Notes: generated by a model not told the origin, from the letters alone. Shown: positions 10,515 to 20,547, numbered from the stretch's first letter. The stretch is 64,000 nucleotides of DNA from Pelagibius sp965227505 (GCF_965227505.1 NZ_OZ245757.1:4402001-4466000); one strand, 5' to 3'. A program made the numbers and translations.

Positions 10515-11483
10515 GTGGCCATTGGGCAGGACAAGCCGATCGCGGTGGAGGCGGGGATAGGGGCGCGCTTCCTCGATGCGCTGAGGCGCTTTTTCGACGG
10601 CGACATCTGGTACTCCTTCACCCGCTCGCCGGTGGTCATCGTCTCGGCGGTCATCACTCTGCTCTTTGTCGTCTCGGCTGCCTTTGCGCCTCTGGTGGCG
10701 CCGCACGATCCCTTCGATCTTGCCTCCATCGATCTGCTGGACTCTTTCATTCCGCCAATCTGGAGTGCGGAGGGGGACCCGCGCTTTCTGCTGGGGACGG
10801 ACGATCAGGGGCGTGGAATCCTCTCCACCATCATCTACGGCTCGCGCATCTCCCTCGGCGTCGGCTTCGCCTCGGTGCTCTTCGCCATGGTGCTGGGCAT
10901 CGCCCTCGGTCTCGTCAGCGGCTACTTCGGCGGCACCGTGGATGCGGTCATCATGCGCATCGCCGACGTGCAGCTCACCTTTCCGGCCATCCTCATCGCG
11001 CTGCTGATCGACGGACTGGCCCGCGCGGTGCTGCCGCGCGACTTCCACAGCGAGGTCTGGTTCTACGTGCTGGTGCTGGCCATCGGCCTGTCGTTCTGGG
11101 TGCAGTACGCCCGCACGGTCCGCGGCTCGGCCATGGTGGAGCGCAACAAGGAATATGTGCAGGCCGCCCGCGTGATCGGCATCCCGCCGGTGCTGATCAT
11201 GATCCGCCACGTCCTGCCCAACGTCATGGGGCCGGTGCTGGTGATTGCCACCATCAATCTGGCCATCGCTGTGATCACCGAGGCGACGCTCTCCTTCCTC
11301 GGCGTCGGCGTGCCGCTGACCTCGCCGTCGCTCGGCACCCTGATCCGTGTCGGCAACGACTTCCTGTTCTCCGGCGAGTGGTGGATCACCATCTTCCCGG
11401 GCGCCGCCCTGGCGATCCTGGTGCTGGCGGTCAACCTTCTGGGCGACTGGCTGCGCGACGCCCTGAACCCGAAGCTGCGCTGA
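10515..11483 (+). CDS. ABC transporter permease, DppC/OppC type
   Basis: A 322-residue permease partner of the preceding gene. The start is GTG at 10515, giving MAIGQDKPIAVEAG, because AGGAGGG lies six bases before it; the frame is open further upstream but only inside the previous gene. Landmarks are the N-terminal segment RSPVVIVSAVITLLFVVSA, the LLGTDDQGRGILSTIIYGSR block and the EAA loop KEYVQAARVIGIPPVLIMI. It lies ten bases after the DppB-type gene and eight bases before the first ATPase gene. Confidence 0.95.
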   Translation: MAIGQDKPIAVEAGIGARFLDALRRFFDGDIWYSFTRSPVVIVSAVITLLFVVSAAFAPLVAPHDPFDLASIDLLDSFIPPIWSAEGDPRFLLGTDDQGRGILSTIIYGSRISLGVGFASVLFAMVLGIALGLVSGYFGGTVDAVIMRIADVQLTFPAILIALLIDGLARAVLPRDFHSEVWFYVLVLAIGLSFWVQYARTVRGSAMVERNKEYVQAARVIGIPPVLIMIRHVLPNVMGPVLVIATINLAIAVITEATLSFLGVGVPLTSPSLGTLIRVGNDFLFSGEWWITIFPGAALAILVLAVNLLGDWLRDALNPKLR

Positions 11484-11491
11484 CGCCGCCC

Positions 11492-12517
11492 ATGAGCGAT
11501 CCCGCCCGAGAGCGCCGTCCCTCCAACCAGCCGCTGCTGCGGGTCGAAAACCTGCGTATCGAGATCCCCAACCGCCGCGGCACCCTGGTGGCGGTCGACG
11601 ACGTCTCCTTTCACATCAGCGAGGGCGAGGTGCTGGGGGTGGTGGGGGAGTCCGGCGCCGGCAAGTCGCTCACCGGTTCCGCCGTCATCGGCCTGCTGGA
11701 GCCGCCCTGCCATATCGCCGGCGGCACCATCCATCTCGACGGCCGGCGCGTCGACAACCTGCCCTACGAGCAGATGCGGCGCATCCGCGGGCGGGAGATC
11801 GGTATGGTCTTTCAGGACCCGCTGACCTCCCTGAACCCGCTCTACACGGTCGGGCGCCAGTTGACCGAAACCATCCTGACCCACACCGACCTGGGCGAGA
11901 AGGCGGCGCGCCAGCGGGCCATCGACCTGCTGCAGGAGGTCGGCATTCCCGCCGCCGCCGAGCGCATCGACCACTATCCGCATCAGTTCTCCGGCGGCAT
12001 GCGCCAGCGGGTGGTGATCGCGCTTGCGCTCTGCATCAACCCGCGGCTCATCATCGCCGACGAGCCGACCACGGCGCTGGACGTTTCGATCCAGGCGCAG
12101 ATCATCGCGCTGCTGAAACGCCTCTGCCGCGAGCACGGCGCGGCGGTCATGCTGGTTACCCACGACATGGGGGTGATCGCCGAGACCGCGGACCGCGTGG
12201 CCGTGATGTATGCCGGGCGCATCGTCGAGATCGGCCCGGTGGCCGATGTGGTGCTGCGCGCCCAGCACCCCTATACCGCGGGGCTGATGGGTTCGATCCC
12301 GCTGGTCGGCCATGATGTCGAGGACCTGGCCCAGATCGACGGCGCCATGCCGCGGCTGAACGCCATCCCCCGGGGCTGCGCCTTCAACCCGCGCTGCCCG
12401 CGGGCCTTCGACCGCTGCCGGCGGGAGCGCCCGGACCTGCAGCCCGTCGGCGCGACCCAGGCGGCCTGCTGGCTGTATGATGAGCCGGCGGCGGGCCGGA
12501 GCGGCACCCATGGCTGA
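11492..12517 (+). CDS. ABC transporter ATP-binding protein, DppD/OppD type
   Basis: A 341-residue cytosolic ATPase. Walker A GESGAGKS, signature FSGGMRQR and Walker B LIIADEPTTALD are intact. The C-terminus carries the oligopeptide/dipeptide-transporter extension with a cysteine cluster (CAFNPRCPRAFDRC and a later CW), matching the iron-sulfur site described for some DppD proteins. The ATG at 11492 is eight bases after the DppC-type stop. Its end overlaps the start of the DppF-type gene by eight bases, implying coupled translation. Confidence 0.95.
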   Translation: MSDPARERRPSNQPLLRVENLRIEIPNRRGTLVAVDDVSFHISEGEVLGVVGESGAGKSLTGSAVIGLLEPPCHIAGGTIHLDGRRVDNLPYEQMRRIRGREIGMVFQDPLTSLNPLYTVGRQLTETILTHTDLGEKAARQRAIDLLQEVGIPAAAERIDHYPHQFSGGMRQRVVIALALCINPRLIIADEPTTALDVSIQAQIIALLKRLCREHGAAVMLVTHDMGVIAETADRVAVMYAGRIVEIGPVADVVLRAQHPYTAGLMGSIPLVGHDVEDLAQIDGAMPRLNAIPRGCAFNPRCPRAFDRCRRERPDLQPVGATQAACWLYDEPAAGRSGTHG

Positions 12518-13619
12518 GGCGGTGCAGGAGAAACGCGGTGACGCGCTGGTCGCCGTGACCGACCTGGCCAAGACCTTCGATGTCTCGCCGCCGCTGCTGA
12601 ACCGTATCCTGCAGGGGGAGAAGCGCGTCTACCTGAAGGCCGTCGACGGCGTCTCCTTCGAGATTCCGCGCGGCAAGACCTTCAGCCTGGTTGGGGAGTC
12701 CGGCTGCGGCAAGTCCACCGTGGCCCGCCTTGTGGTCGGGCTTTATCACCCGACCCGCGGCAAGATCGAATTCGACGGTACCGACATGGCGGGCCTGAAG
12801 ACGCGGGCCGAGATCGCGCCGCTGCGCAAGCGCCTGCAGATGATCTTTCAGGACCCCTATGCCAGCCTCAACCCGCGCTGGCGCGTCGCCGACATCATCG
12901 CCGAGCCGATCCGTGCCCACGGCCTGTCGCGCGACAGCCATGCGATTGCCCAGAAGGTCGGCGAGCTTCTGATGCAGGTGGGCCTCGCCCCGGCCGACGG
13001 CGAGAAGTTTCCGCACGAGTTTTCCGGCGGCCAGCGCCAGCGCATCTCCATCGCCCGCGCGCTCGCCAGCAATCCGGAGTTCCTGGTCTGCGACGAGCCG
13101 ACCTCCGCGCTGGACGTCTCGGTGCAGGCGCAGATCCTGAACCTGATGAAGCGCCTGCAGCGCGAGCTCGGCCTCACCTATCTCTTCATCAGCCACGACC
13201 TGGCGGTGGTCTATCACATCTCCGACATGGTGGGGGTGATGTACCTGGGCCGCCTGGTGGAGTGGGGCGACGCGCGGGCCCTGTTCCGCCGCCCGCAGCA
13301 CCCCTACACCCGCATGCTGCTGGATGCCATTCCCGATCTGGAGATGACGGGACGTCACCGCATCCCGGTGGCCGGCGAGGTGCCGAGCCCGATCTCCCCG
13401 CCCAGCGGCTGCCACTTTCATCCGCGCTGCCCCTTCGCCAATGAGCGCTGCAAACGTGAAGCGCCGAAGCCGCTGGCGACGGCGGCCGGCGCGGTCGCCT
13501 GCCACGCCGTCGAAGAGGACCGCCTGCCGGAGGCGGAGCCGCGCCGCCTGCCCAAGCAGGCAAACCCCACACAAACAGACACGGGTAAAGTCGCCGGAAG
13601 CCAGGCGCCGCGTGCCTGA
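12510..13619 (+). CDS. ABC transporter ATP-binding protein, DppF/OppF type
   Basis: A 369-residue ATPase, second of the pair. Walker A GESGCGKS, signature FSGGQRQR, Walker B FLVCDEPTSALD and the C-terminal CHFHPRCPFANERC extension are intact. I place the start at the ATG at 12510 (MAEAVQEKRGD), with GGAG nine bases upstream; earlier in-frame starts lie deeper inside the preceding gene. This completes a full five-component peptide-type importer. The last 25 residues are a variable charged tail before the M20 gene. Confidence 0.94.
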   Translation: MAEAVQEKRGDALVAVTDLAKTFDVSPPLLNRILQGEKRVYLKAVDGVSFEIPRGKTFSLVGESGCGKSTVARLVVGLYHPTRGKIEFDGTDMAGLKTRAEIAPLRKRLQMIFQDPYASLNPRWRVADIIAEPIRAHGLSRDSHAIAQKVGELLMQVGLAPADGEKFPHEFSGGQRQRISIARALASNPEFLVCDEPTSALDVSVQAQILNLMKRLQRELGLTYLFISHDLAVVYHISDMVGVMYLGRLVEWGDARALFRRPQHPYTRMLLDAIPDLEMTGRHRIPVAGEVPSPISPPSGCHFHPRCPFANERCKREAPKPLATAAGAVACHAVEEDRLPEAEPRRLPKQANPTQTDTGKVAGSQAPRA

Positions 13620-13645
13620 ACAAGAAGCCAAGAGGAGTGCCCCCG

Positions 13646-14830
13646 ATGGCCGTCATCAACCGTATCGCCGAGTTCCATGAGGAGATCAAAGGCTGGCGCC
13701 GCGATCTTCATGCCCACCCGGAGACCGCCTTCGAGGAGCAGCGCACCTCTGACTTCGTGGCCGAGAAGCTGGCCGAGTTCGGCATCGAGGTGCACCGCGG
13801 CCTCGCCACCACCGGCGTCGTCGGCTTGCTCGACGGCCGGACCAACGCCAGCGGACGGGCTATCGGCCTGCGCGCCGACATGGATGCGCTGCATATCCAG
13901 GAACTGAACGATTTCGATCACCGCTCGCGCCACGACGGCAAGATGCACGCCTGCGGTCACGACGGCCACACGGCCATGCTGCTGGGTGCGGCCAAGTATC
14001 TGTCCGAGACCCGCAACTTCGACGGCCGGGTCGCCTTCATCTTCCAGCCGGCGGAGGAAAACGAAGGCGGCGGCCGGGTGATGGTGGAGGAGGGGCTGTT
14101 CGAGAAGTTCCCGGTGGAGGCCGTCTACGGTCTGCACAACATGCCGGGCGAGCCCGTCGGCAAGGTCGCCATGCGCGCCGGTCCGGCGATGGCGGCCTTC
14201 GACATCTTCGAAATCGCCATCACCGGCAAGGGGGCCCATGCCGCCATGCCGCACCAGGGCATCGATCCGGTGATCACCGGCGCGCAGATCGTCACTGCCC
14301 TGCAGACCATCGCCAGCCGGCGCACCGAGCCCATCGACTCCGTCGTCCTGAGCGTCACCCAGTTCCACGCCGGCGACACCTGGAACGTGATCCCGGAGAC
14401 GGCGGTGATCCGCGGCACCGTGCGCACCTTCCGCAAGGACACCCAGGCCAAGGTGGAGGAGGACATCGCCCGCATCGCCGAAGCGATCTGCGCCTCCCAG
14501 GGCGCGCGCATGACCCTGCGCTACGAGCGGCGCTATCCGGCGCTGGTCAACAGCGCGGCGGAGACCGACATCGCCGCCGCCGTGGCCGCCAAGGTGGTGG
14601 GACAGGAGAACGTGCGCGTCGGCGCCGAGCCGCTGATGGGCTCGGAGGACTTCGCCTACATGCTGGAGGCCCGGCCCGGCTGCTACATCTGGCTCGGCAA
14701 CGGCACCGAGGGCGGGCCCGGCGGCTGCGCCGTCCACAACCCGCACTACGACTTCAACGACGATATCGCCGTGGTCGGTGCGAGCTACTGGGCGACCCTG
14801 GTGGAATCCACCCTGCCGAAGGACGGGTGA
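13646..14830 (+). CDS. M20-family amidohydrolase (aminoacylase/hippurate hydrolase type)
   Basis: A 394-residue zinc hydrolase that removes acyl groups from N-acyl amino acids or related amides. The di-metal centre is visible: MHACGHDGHTAMLLG, the catalytic glutamate in FQPAEENEGGGRVM, the histidine of VYGLHNMPG, and the late HNPHYDFND block. The N-terminus WRRDLHAHPETAFEE is typical of the IAA-amino acid hydrolase/hippuricase subgroup. GAGGAG precedes the ATG at 13646. It is the last gene of the peptide-uptake cluster, 26 bases after the second ATPase, so it probably processes the imported substrate. Confidence 0.92.
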   Translation: MAVINRIAEFHEEIKGWRRDLHAHPETAFEEQRTSDFVAEKLAEFGIEVHRGLATTGVVGLLDGRTNASGRAIGLRADMDALHIQELNDFDHRSRHDGKMHACGHDGHTAMLLGAAKYLSETRNFDGRVAFIFQPAEENEGGGRVMVEEGLFEKFPVEAVYGLHNMPGEPVGKVAMRAGPAMAAFDIFEIAITGKGAHAAMPHQGIDPVITGAQIVTALQTIASRRTEPIDSVVLSVTQFHAGDTWNVIPETAVIRGTVRTFRKDTQAKVEEDIARIAEAICASQGARMTLRYERRYPALVNSAAETDIAAAVAAKVVGQENVRVGAEPLMGSEDFAYMLEARPGCYIWLGNGTEGGPGGCAVHNPHYDFNDDIAVVGASYWATLVESTLPKDG

Positions 14831-14952
14831 GGGGGCCAGCGACCGGCCGGCCCGGCTTGCGGTCCGTCCCAGGGGGCCGGCGGGACGCCTTGCCTTAAGG
14901 GGGAGGAGTCCTCACATCTTCGAGGTCGTTCCCCCAACGCTGCCGGCCCTTG

Positions 14953-15630
14953 ATGACCCCGCAACCCGACCCCAGCCAGCCCGCCCCGCCGCCCGGCGGG
15001 CGGGAGCCGATTTTCAATCTGCCGCCGGCGACCAAATGGCTCACCCTGGCCATTCTGGCGGTCTTCGCGTTGCAGGTCATCCTGCCGGGGCGGAGCGGGG
15101 ACTGGCTCGTGTTCACGCTGGCCTTCGAGTCCTTCTCCTTCTGGCCGCAGGGGCGCGGTCTGCCGGACCTCGGCGCCTTGCCGTCTTTGGTGACCTATGC
15201 CCTCCTGCATGCCGACGCCACGCATCTGCTGCTCAATCTCGGCTTCTTTCTGGCCTTCGGCAGCTTCGTCGAGCGCAGGGTCGGCTTCCTGCCCTTCCTG
15301 CTGCTGGTGGCCCTGACGGCGGCGGCGGGGGCGCTCGCCGAATTCGCGCTGCGCGGCGGGCGGGAGATCCTGCTGATCGGCGCCTCCGGCGTGGTCTACG
15401 GCATGACCGGCGCTGCCGCGCGCTTCATGCTGCTGGACCGCGGCGGCCTCAGGCGGCGTGCAGGCCTCAGCCTTGTCTTCGTGCTCATCGGCCTGAACCT
15501 GGCGTTCGGCGTTATTGGCCTCGGCGACTTCCTGGCCGGCGCCCAGATCGGCTGGAAAGCGCACATCGGCGGTTTCCTGGCCGGTCTCTTGGCAGCCGGG
15601 CTGCTCGGCAAGCGGCCCGATCCCCGCTAG
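14953..15630 (+). CDS. Rhomboid-family intramembrane serine protease
   Basis: A 225-residue polytopic membrane protein. The catalytic serine is Ser145 in LLIGASGVVYGMTGAAARF and the histidine is His204 in WKAHIGGFLAGLLA; the loop HADATHLLLNLGFFLAFG carries the HxxxN oxyanion region. These are the defining rhomboid motifs, so activity is likely. The first 25 residues are a proline-rich cytosolic tail. The ATG at 14953 has no clear ribosome-binding site, and a TTG sits directly before it in frame. It follows the M20 gene by about 120 bases and may be a separate unit. Confidence 0.92.
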   Translation: MTPQPDPSQPAPPPGGREPIFNLPPATKWLTLAILAVFALQVILPGRSGDWLVFTLAFESFSFWPQGRGLPDLGALPSLVTYALLHADATHLLLNLGFFLAFGSFVERRVGFLPFLLLVALTAAAGALAEFALRGGREILLIGASGVVYGMTGAAARFMLLDRGGLRRRAGLSLVFVLIGLNLAFGVIGLGDFLAGAQIGWKAHIGGFLAGLLAAGLLGKRPDPR

Positions 15631-15815
15631 CACCCCCGCACATCACTGCTCCCGATCTCTGCCTGAACGCGTCTGCCCCAGAACGGTCACAGATCGGTCA
15701 TCCGGCGGCTGTGTATAAGAGGTTGCGGAGGAAACGCCCGGCCATCCCTGCCTGCCGGCAGGCGGAACCAGGGCAACGGCAATCAACAACGCCGGACAAA
15801 CCGGAAGACCCAGCC

Positions 15816-16499
15816 ATGGCCACGATCCTGGCGCATCCTGCCAGCCAAAGCACACCGCCCGCCTTGAAGCGCCTGCCCGTCTTCGTCGACGGCGGCGAGA
15901 CCTATGTCGGGGAAACCCAGATCATTTCCGGCGCTGCGAGGATTGCACGTGGCATCTTCGGGCCGCAGGCCGTCCTTACGGCTGCCGTGTTCACGCGCAG
16001 GACGCGCAACCAGGTCCTCTGCCTGAAAGGCGACACGCCGCCGCCGGAAGGTCTGGACCTCATCGGCGAGGCGCGCTTCGCCACCCAGTCCGGCGACTGC
16101 GGCCCCGTGATCCTGCGGTTCGCCGAACTGGCCGAACCGGCCGAGCACCGGAAGCGCCGCCACGATGTGGTCTTCGAGCCTCTGGGGCCGAAAGGGGCGG
16201 GTCTGAACGGCACTTTCGCCTTTGCCGGGCTTCTGGATTTCGAGGACCTGCTCAGTCTCATCGTGGAGACCGTCAAGGGCGTGCACCTGGCCGGGCCGGG
16301 TGCGTTTGACGACCTCCGCTTCGCCGGGTTTCGCCAGACCGCGCTGCCGCTCGGCACCGCACCGATGACGGCGGGCAAGCTGACGGTCCGGCACCTGCGC
16401 GTGCTGTCGCGCTCGCCGCGGCTGCGCACCGTCAGCCGCGTCCAGATCGAAGGCCCGGGGGGCGACAGTCTGGCAGCGACCGTAACCTTCATGCGCTGA
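15816..16499 (+). CDS. Conserved hypothetical protein
   Basis: A 227-residue soluble protein that I do not recognise. It has no signal peptide or membrane segment. Its composition is balanced, with a GHV-free, beta-rich pattern and a conserved-looking C-terminus (KLTVRHLRVLSRSPRLRTVS). The ATG at 15816 opens a frame with the same strong GC third-position bias as its neighbours, which supports real coding. It stands alone between the rhomboid gene and the large chemotaxis-like kinase and gives no operon clue. Confidence 0.65.
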   Translation: MATILAHPASQSTPPALKRLPVFVDGGETYVGETQIISGAARIARGIFGPQAVLTAAVFTRRTRNQVLCLKGDTPPPEGLDLIGEARFATQSGDCGPVILRFAELAEPAEHRKRRHDVVFEPLGPKGAGLNGTFAFAGLLDFEDLLSLIVETVKGVHLAGPGAFDDLRFAGFRQTALPLGTAPMTAGKLTVRHLRVLSRSPRLRTVSRVQIEGPGGDSLAATVTFMR

Positions 16500-16752
16500 C
16501 CGGCGCCCGCCGATGCCTCCGAGGCATTAAGGACGCCCCTCGACCCAAGCGTCCAGGATCACGTAACCCCCGAATCCGCAGATGCGACCCGATCGACGTG
16601 GCTCCTCCTCAGGGGCGCGACTGACGCTTCTGCTTCAGCGTCGGTTGATCAAGGGCGGATTCTGACCAACCTGCAATCATTACGGGAAAGAATCGGAGGG
16701 GTTTCCGCAAATCTTGGTTGAATTTCAGTACTAACGATTTAGATTACGCGCA

Positions 16753-19700
16753 ATGAGTAGGTTGGATCGAGTGCGGCAATCCATGAGTTGTGCAGGCCAT
16801 GCTCTGGGGGAAGCTATAGCAAACGACGAGAGTACGGCGCGGGCGGCCGCCATTGTCGGCATCGGGGCCTCAGCGGGGGGGTTGGAGGCGCTGCGCGAAC
16901 TGGTGGCCGGGCTGAAGCCGGGCGGCGGGTTTTGCTATGTCGTCGCCCAGCATCTGTCGCCGCGCCATCGCAGCATGCTTATGGAACTGCTGGCCCGCGA
17001 GACGAAGCTGGAAGTAAAAGAGATTCTGCGCAACCAGCTTCCGCAGCCCGACGTCATATACATTACGCCGCCGAACCGGCATGTGGAGTTGCAGAACGGG
17101 CTTCTGACCGTCAGGACGCCGAAGATCAAGACCGGGCCGCAGCCCTCCGTCGACCTGCTTTTCGCATCGCTGGCCCTTGAGTGCGAGGAAAGGGCGATCG
17201 GCGTCGTCCTCTCCGGTACCGGGTCGGACGGCGCCCGCGGCATCAAGGCCATTCGGGCGGCCGGCGGCGTCACCGTCGCCCAGGATGCGTCTGCGAAGTA
17301 CAACGGAATGCCGAATGCGGCGGTTGCGACGGGCTGTGTCGATCTTGTTCTGAAGCCCGATGAGATCGCCAAGCATATTCCTAACCTGCTCCACGGCAGC
17401 CAGCGCCAGGACGTTCTTCAGAAGTCGGATCATGCCGCGGACAGCGACACCTACCTGGAAATCTGTGCCGTCGTCCGCACCCATACCAGCATCGATTTCA
17501 GCAACTACAGGTCTTCGACGATCCTACGCAGGCTGTCGCGCCGCATGAAGCTGCTGCGCGTCGAGGACCTCGAGTCTTATCTCCGCGTCCTGCATCGCGA
17601 CACGGCGGAAATCGATCAGCTGGTCCGCGAACTGCTGATTGGCGTGACGTCCTTTTTCCGGGACCCCTCTGTCTGGGAAGCGCTGGCGCCAACCGTCGAA
17701 GAACTTGTCCGCACGCGGTCAATCCGCGACCCGATCAGGATCTGGGTGCCTGGCTGCGCAACCGGTGAGGAAGCCTATTCGATCGGGATTCTCCTGGCTG
17801 AAGCTCTGCGGAAGCAGGATAAGAACCTGAAGGTCCAGATCTTCGCCAGCGACCTTGACAACGATGCCCTGGCAATCGCCAGGAAGGGCATTTATCCGGC
17901 CTCTGCGGCGGAGCAGATGAGTGCCGCCCTGCTTCGGCGCTATTTCACGCCGGCAGGGACCGAGTTCTCGGTTAACCAGGTCATCCGAGACATGATCGTC
18001 TTCAGCCGACACAACATCATCGAAGACCCGCCTTTTTCGAAGCTCGATTTGATCAGCTGCCGCAACCTCTTCATCTATTTCACGCATGACCTGCAGCGCC
18101 GCATCCTGGAGCGGTTCCACTACGCTTTGCAGAGCGGTTGCGCGCTTGTGCTGGGGCGCTCCGAGGCGATCGGGGAGCCGAACGAGCTGTTTGAACTGGT
18201 TGATCGGCCCAACAAGCTGTTTCGTGCGGCCAACCGCGAGCGTTCACCGTTCAGACCCAGCGCTTTCACGCCCTTTTCCGTGCCCAAGGCGCAGGAAACA
18301 AAGCAGGTGAACAAACGGTCGCGCAGCCGGGAGGCGCAGGCGTACGAAGCCATAGCCAAGCGGTTCGGCCCGCCGACGGTGGTTGTGGACCGCGATGACA
18401 AACCGGTTCATATCGCGGGCGCGATCAAACCCTACCTGCAGGTTCCTACCGGCAGCTCGCAGTTTGACGTCTTCAGCCTGGTTGACGAAAACCTGCGCCC
18501 GGAACTGCGCGCACTTCTGCTCCGCAGCCGGCGCGAGCATGTCGTGGTGCACAGCCGTCCGCACGCTGCGGATTACCAGGGCGACCGATGGCAATTCAGG
18601 ATCGTCGTTCACCCCTATCGCGATGATGCCACCGATGAAGATCTGAACCTTATCGCGTTCATGACGGTGCGCGCCCTGCTTGAGGAGGAAGAGAGCCCGG
18701 ACTTCGATGTTACGGAGAAGCCGGATCAGGTCCGGGAGCTTGAGCACGAGCTTCTGGCGATGCGAGAGCACCTTCACACCATGGTCAGTGAGCTTGAGAC
18801 CTCGAACGAGGAGTTGCAGTCTCTCAACGAAGAACTGCAGTCGTCCAACGAGGAGCTTCAGTCGACAAACGAAGAGCTCGAGACCTCCAACGAAGAGCTG
18901 CAGTCCACGAACGAGGAACTGACAACGGTCAATGAGGAAATCGTCGTCAAGTCCGACGCCCTGAACGAAGCGAATTCATTTCAGACGTCGATCCTTGAGA
19001 GCATTTCCAATGCCGTCATCGTGACGGACAGAGACCTTCGCATTCAACGGTACAACGTTGCGGCCGGACGCCTTTTCAGGGTAGACGACCAGTGCATCGG
19101 TCAACCCCTTGCGCAGGCGAAGCCCCAGTTTCTGATGCCCGATCTGAGCGCTCTTGTCCGCGAAGTGATCAACAGCGGCAGTCCGAAGTCCAAAGCGATT
19201 CGGGCCCGCAAGGTCGACAAGTACTTCGATCTGTTGATCCACCCCTGTGTCGACTCCCACAATCAGATGATCGGCGCCGTTCTTACAGTCAACGACGTTT
19301 CAAGGTTGGCTCGCGCCAATGCAAGACTGCGCCGCAGCCGCCGCGATCTTGCCAGTGAGGTCGTGCTGCGCACCACGATTCTGGACAGCACGCCGGCCCA
19401 GATCGCCGTGCTCGACAAGGCCGGAACGATCATCGCCGTCAACGAAGGCTGGCGGGCGTTCGGCCGCGAAAACGGCGCGACGGATGGCAGCTTCGGCGTC
19501 GGCAACAGCTATTTCGGGGTCTGTGAACAACCCGCTGCACAAGAAGTGGGCGGCTCTCAGATCGTCGATGGCCTGCGGCAGGTGCTTGATGGTCATCTCG
19601 ATCAGGCTGAGGTTCGCTATACCTGCCACGCTCCGGACGAGAAGCGCTGGTTCAAGTGTGTCATTCGCGGAAGCGGATCGGAGAACAACGCAATCGGTGC

Positions 19701-20547
19701 GCTTGTCATGCACTTCGACATCACCAGCGAGGTCTTGCTGGAGGCGTCGACGGCCGCGGCGCGCAAGCTGGCCGAGCAGGCGAGCCACGCCAAGTCCAGC
19801 TTCCTGGCGAACATGAGCCATGAGTTGCGGACGCCGCTGAATGCCATCATCGGCTTTTCCGATCTCATCGCCTCGGAAGCTTACGGCGTGCACAGCAGCC
19901 ACAAATACGCCGAGTATGGACGGGACATCTCCAGCGCTGCCAATCACCTGCTGAGCATGATCAATCACATCCTCGACCTCTCGAAGATCGAGTCGGGCCG
20001 TCTTGAACTCAGCGAATCACTGGTCGACGTCGGGGAGTGTGCGGCTGCAGTGTTCAAGCTCATCGAGCAGGAAGCAAAACAGAAGCGGGTTCGACTGCTG
20101 CGTGACGTACCCAGGCGCTTGCCCTCGGTGTTCGCGGACGCGGGCGCCATCAAACAGATTCTGATCAATGTCATCGGCAATGCCTTGAAGTTCACCGATG
20201 CCGGGGGAACCATTTCCTGTGTCGCCAGGCTCGACCGATCAACCGGCGAACTGGTGGTCGAGATTTCCGACGACGGTGTCGGGATTGCCAAGGAAGACCT
20301 GCTCCGCATAACCGAACCCTTCGCCCAGGTGCGGTCAACGCTCACCTCCAACAATTCCGGCGTCGGTCTGGGTCTCTCCCTCGTACAGGGCCTTGCCAGA
20401 CAGCATCAGGCCAAGGTGGACATCCACAGCGAACTGGGTGAGGGAACGCAGGTGACTCTGCGATTGCCGCGATCCCGGGTCAGGAAACGCCCGGCCGCGA
20501 AAGCGAGGCCTTCTCGGAAGCAGGCCGCGGCGATCGCCGCCAAATAG
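16753..20547 (+). CDS. CheB-CheR-PAS-histidine kinase hybrid
   Basis: A 1264-residue cytosolic signalling protein. Order: CheB methylesterase (about 30-215) with catalytic Ser40 in GIGASAGG, His67 in AQHLSPRH and Asp159 in GTGSDGARG; CheR methyltransferase (about 230-480) with the SAM site in WVPGCATGEEAYSIG and SCRNLFIYF; a heptad coiled coil of repeated SNEELQS/TNEELE units (about 679-732); two PAS-like regions (about 744-860 and 872-1000); HisKA with phospho-acceptor His1023 in MSHELRTPLNAI; and an HATPase with NVIGNALKF, DDGVGI and GVGLGLSL. There is no receiver domain and no chemotaxis operon nearby, so the output partner is elsewhere. Such fusions are known; the signal is not. Confidence 0.93.
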   Translation: MSRLDRVRQSMSCAGHALGEAIANDESTARAAAIVGIGASAGGLEALRELVAGLKPGGGFCYVVAQHLSPRHRSMLMELLARETKLEVKEILRNQLPQPDVIYITPPNRHVELQNGLLTVRTPKIKTGPQPSVDLLFASLALECEERAIGVVLSGTGSDGARGIKAIRAAGGVTVAQDASAKYNGMPNAAVATGCVDLVLKPDEIAKHIPNLLHGSQRQDVLQKSDHAADSDTYLEICAVVRTHTSIDFSNYRSSTILRRLSRRMKLLRVEDLESYLRVLHRDTAEIDQLVRELLIGVTSFFRDPSVWEALAPTVEELVRTRSIRDPIRIWVPGCATGEEAYSIGILLAEALRKQDKNLKVQIFASDLDNDALAIARKGIYPASAAEQMSAALLRRYFTPAGTEFSVNQVIRDMIVFSRHNIIEDPPFSKLDLISCRNLFIYFTHDLQRRILERFHYALQSGCALVLGRSEAIGEPNELFELVDRPNKLFRAANRERSPFRPSAFTPFSVPKAQETKQVNKRSRSREAQAYEAIAKRFGPPTVVVDRDDKPVHIAGAIKPYLQVPTGSSQFDVFSLVDENLRPELRALLLRSRREHVVVHSRPHAADYQGDRWQFRIVVHPYRDDATDEDLNLIAFMTVRALLEEEESPDFDVTEKPDQVRELEHELLAMREHLHTMVSELETSNEELQSLNEELQSSNEELQSTNEELETSNEELQSTNEELTTVNEEIVVKSDALNEANSFQTSILESISNAVIVTDRDLRIQRYNVAAGRLFRVDDQCIGQPLAQAKPQFLMPDLSALVREVINSGSPKSKAIRARKVDKYFDLLIHPCVDSHNQMIGAVLTVNDVSRLARANARLRRSRRDLASEVVLRTTILDSTPAQIAVLDKAGTIIAVNEGWRAFGRENGATDGSFGVGNSYFGVCEQPAAQEVGGSQIVDGLRQVLDGHLDQAEVRYTCHAPDEKRWFKCVIRGSGSENNAIGALVMHFDITSEVLLEASTAAARKLAEQASHAKSSFLANMSHELRTPLNAIIGFSDLIASEAYGVHSSHKYAEYGRDISSAANHLLSMINHILDLSKIESGRLELSESLVDVGECAAAVFKLIEQEAKQKRVRLLRDVPRRLPSVFADAGAIKQILINVIGNALKFTDAGGTISCVARLDRSTGELVVEISDDGVGIAKEDLLRITEPFAQVRSTLTSNNSGVGLGLSLVQGLARQHQAKVDIHSELGEGTQVTLRLPRSRVRKRPAAKARPSRKQAAAIAAK

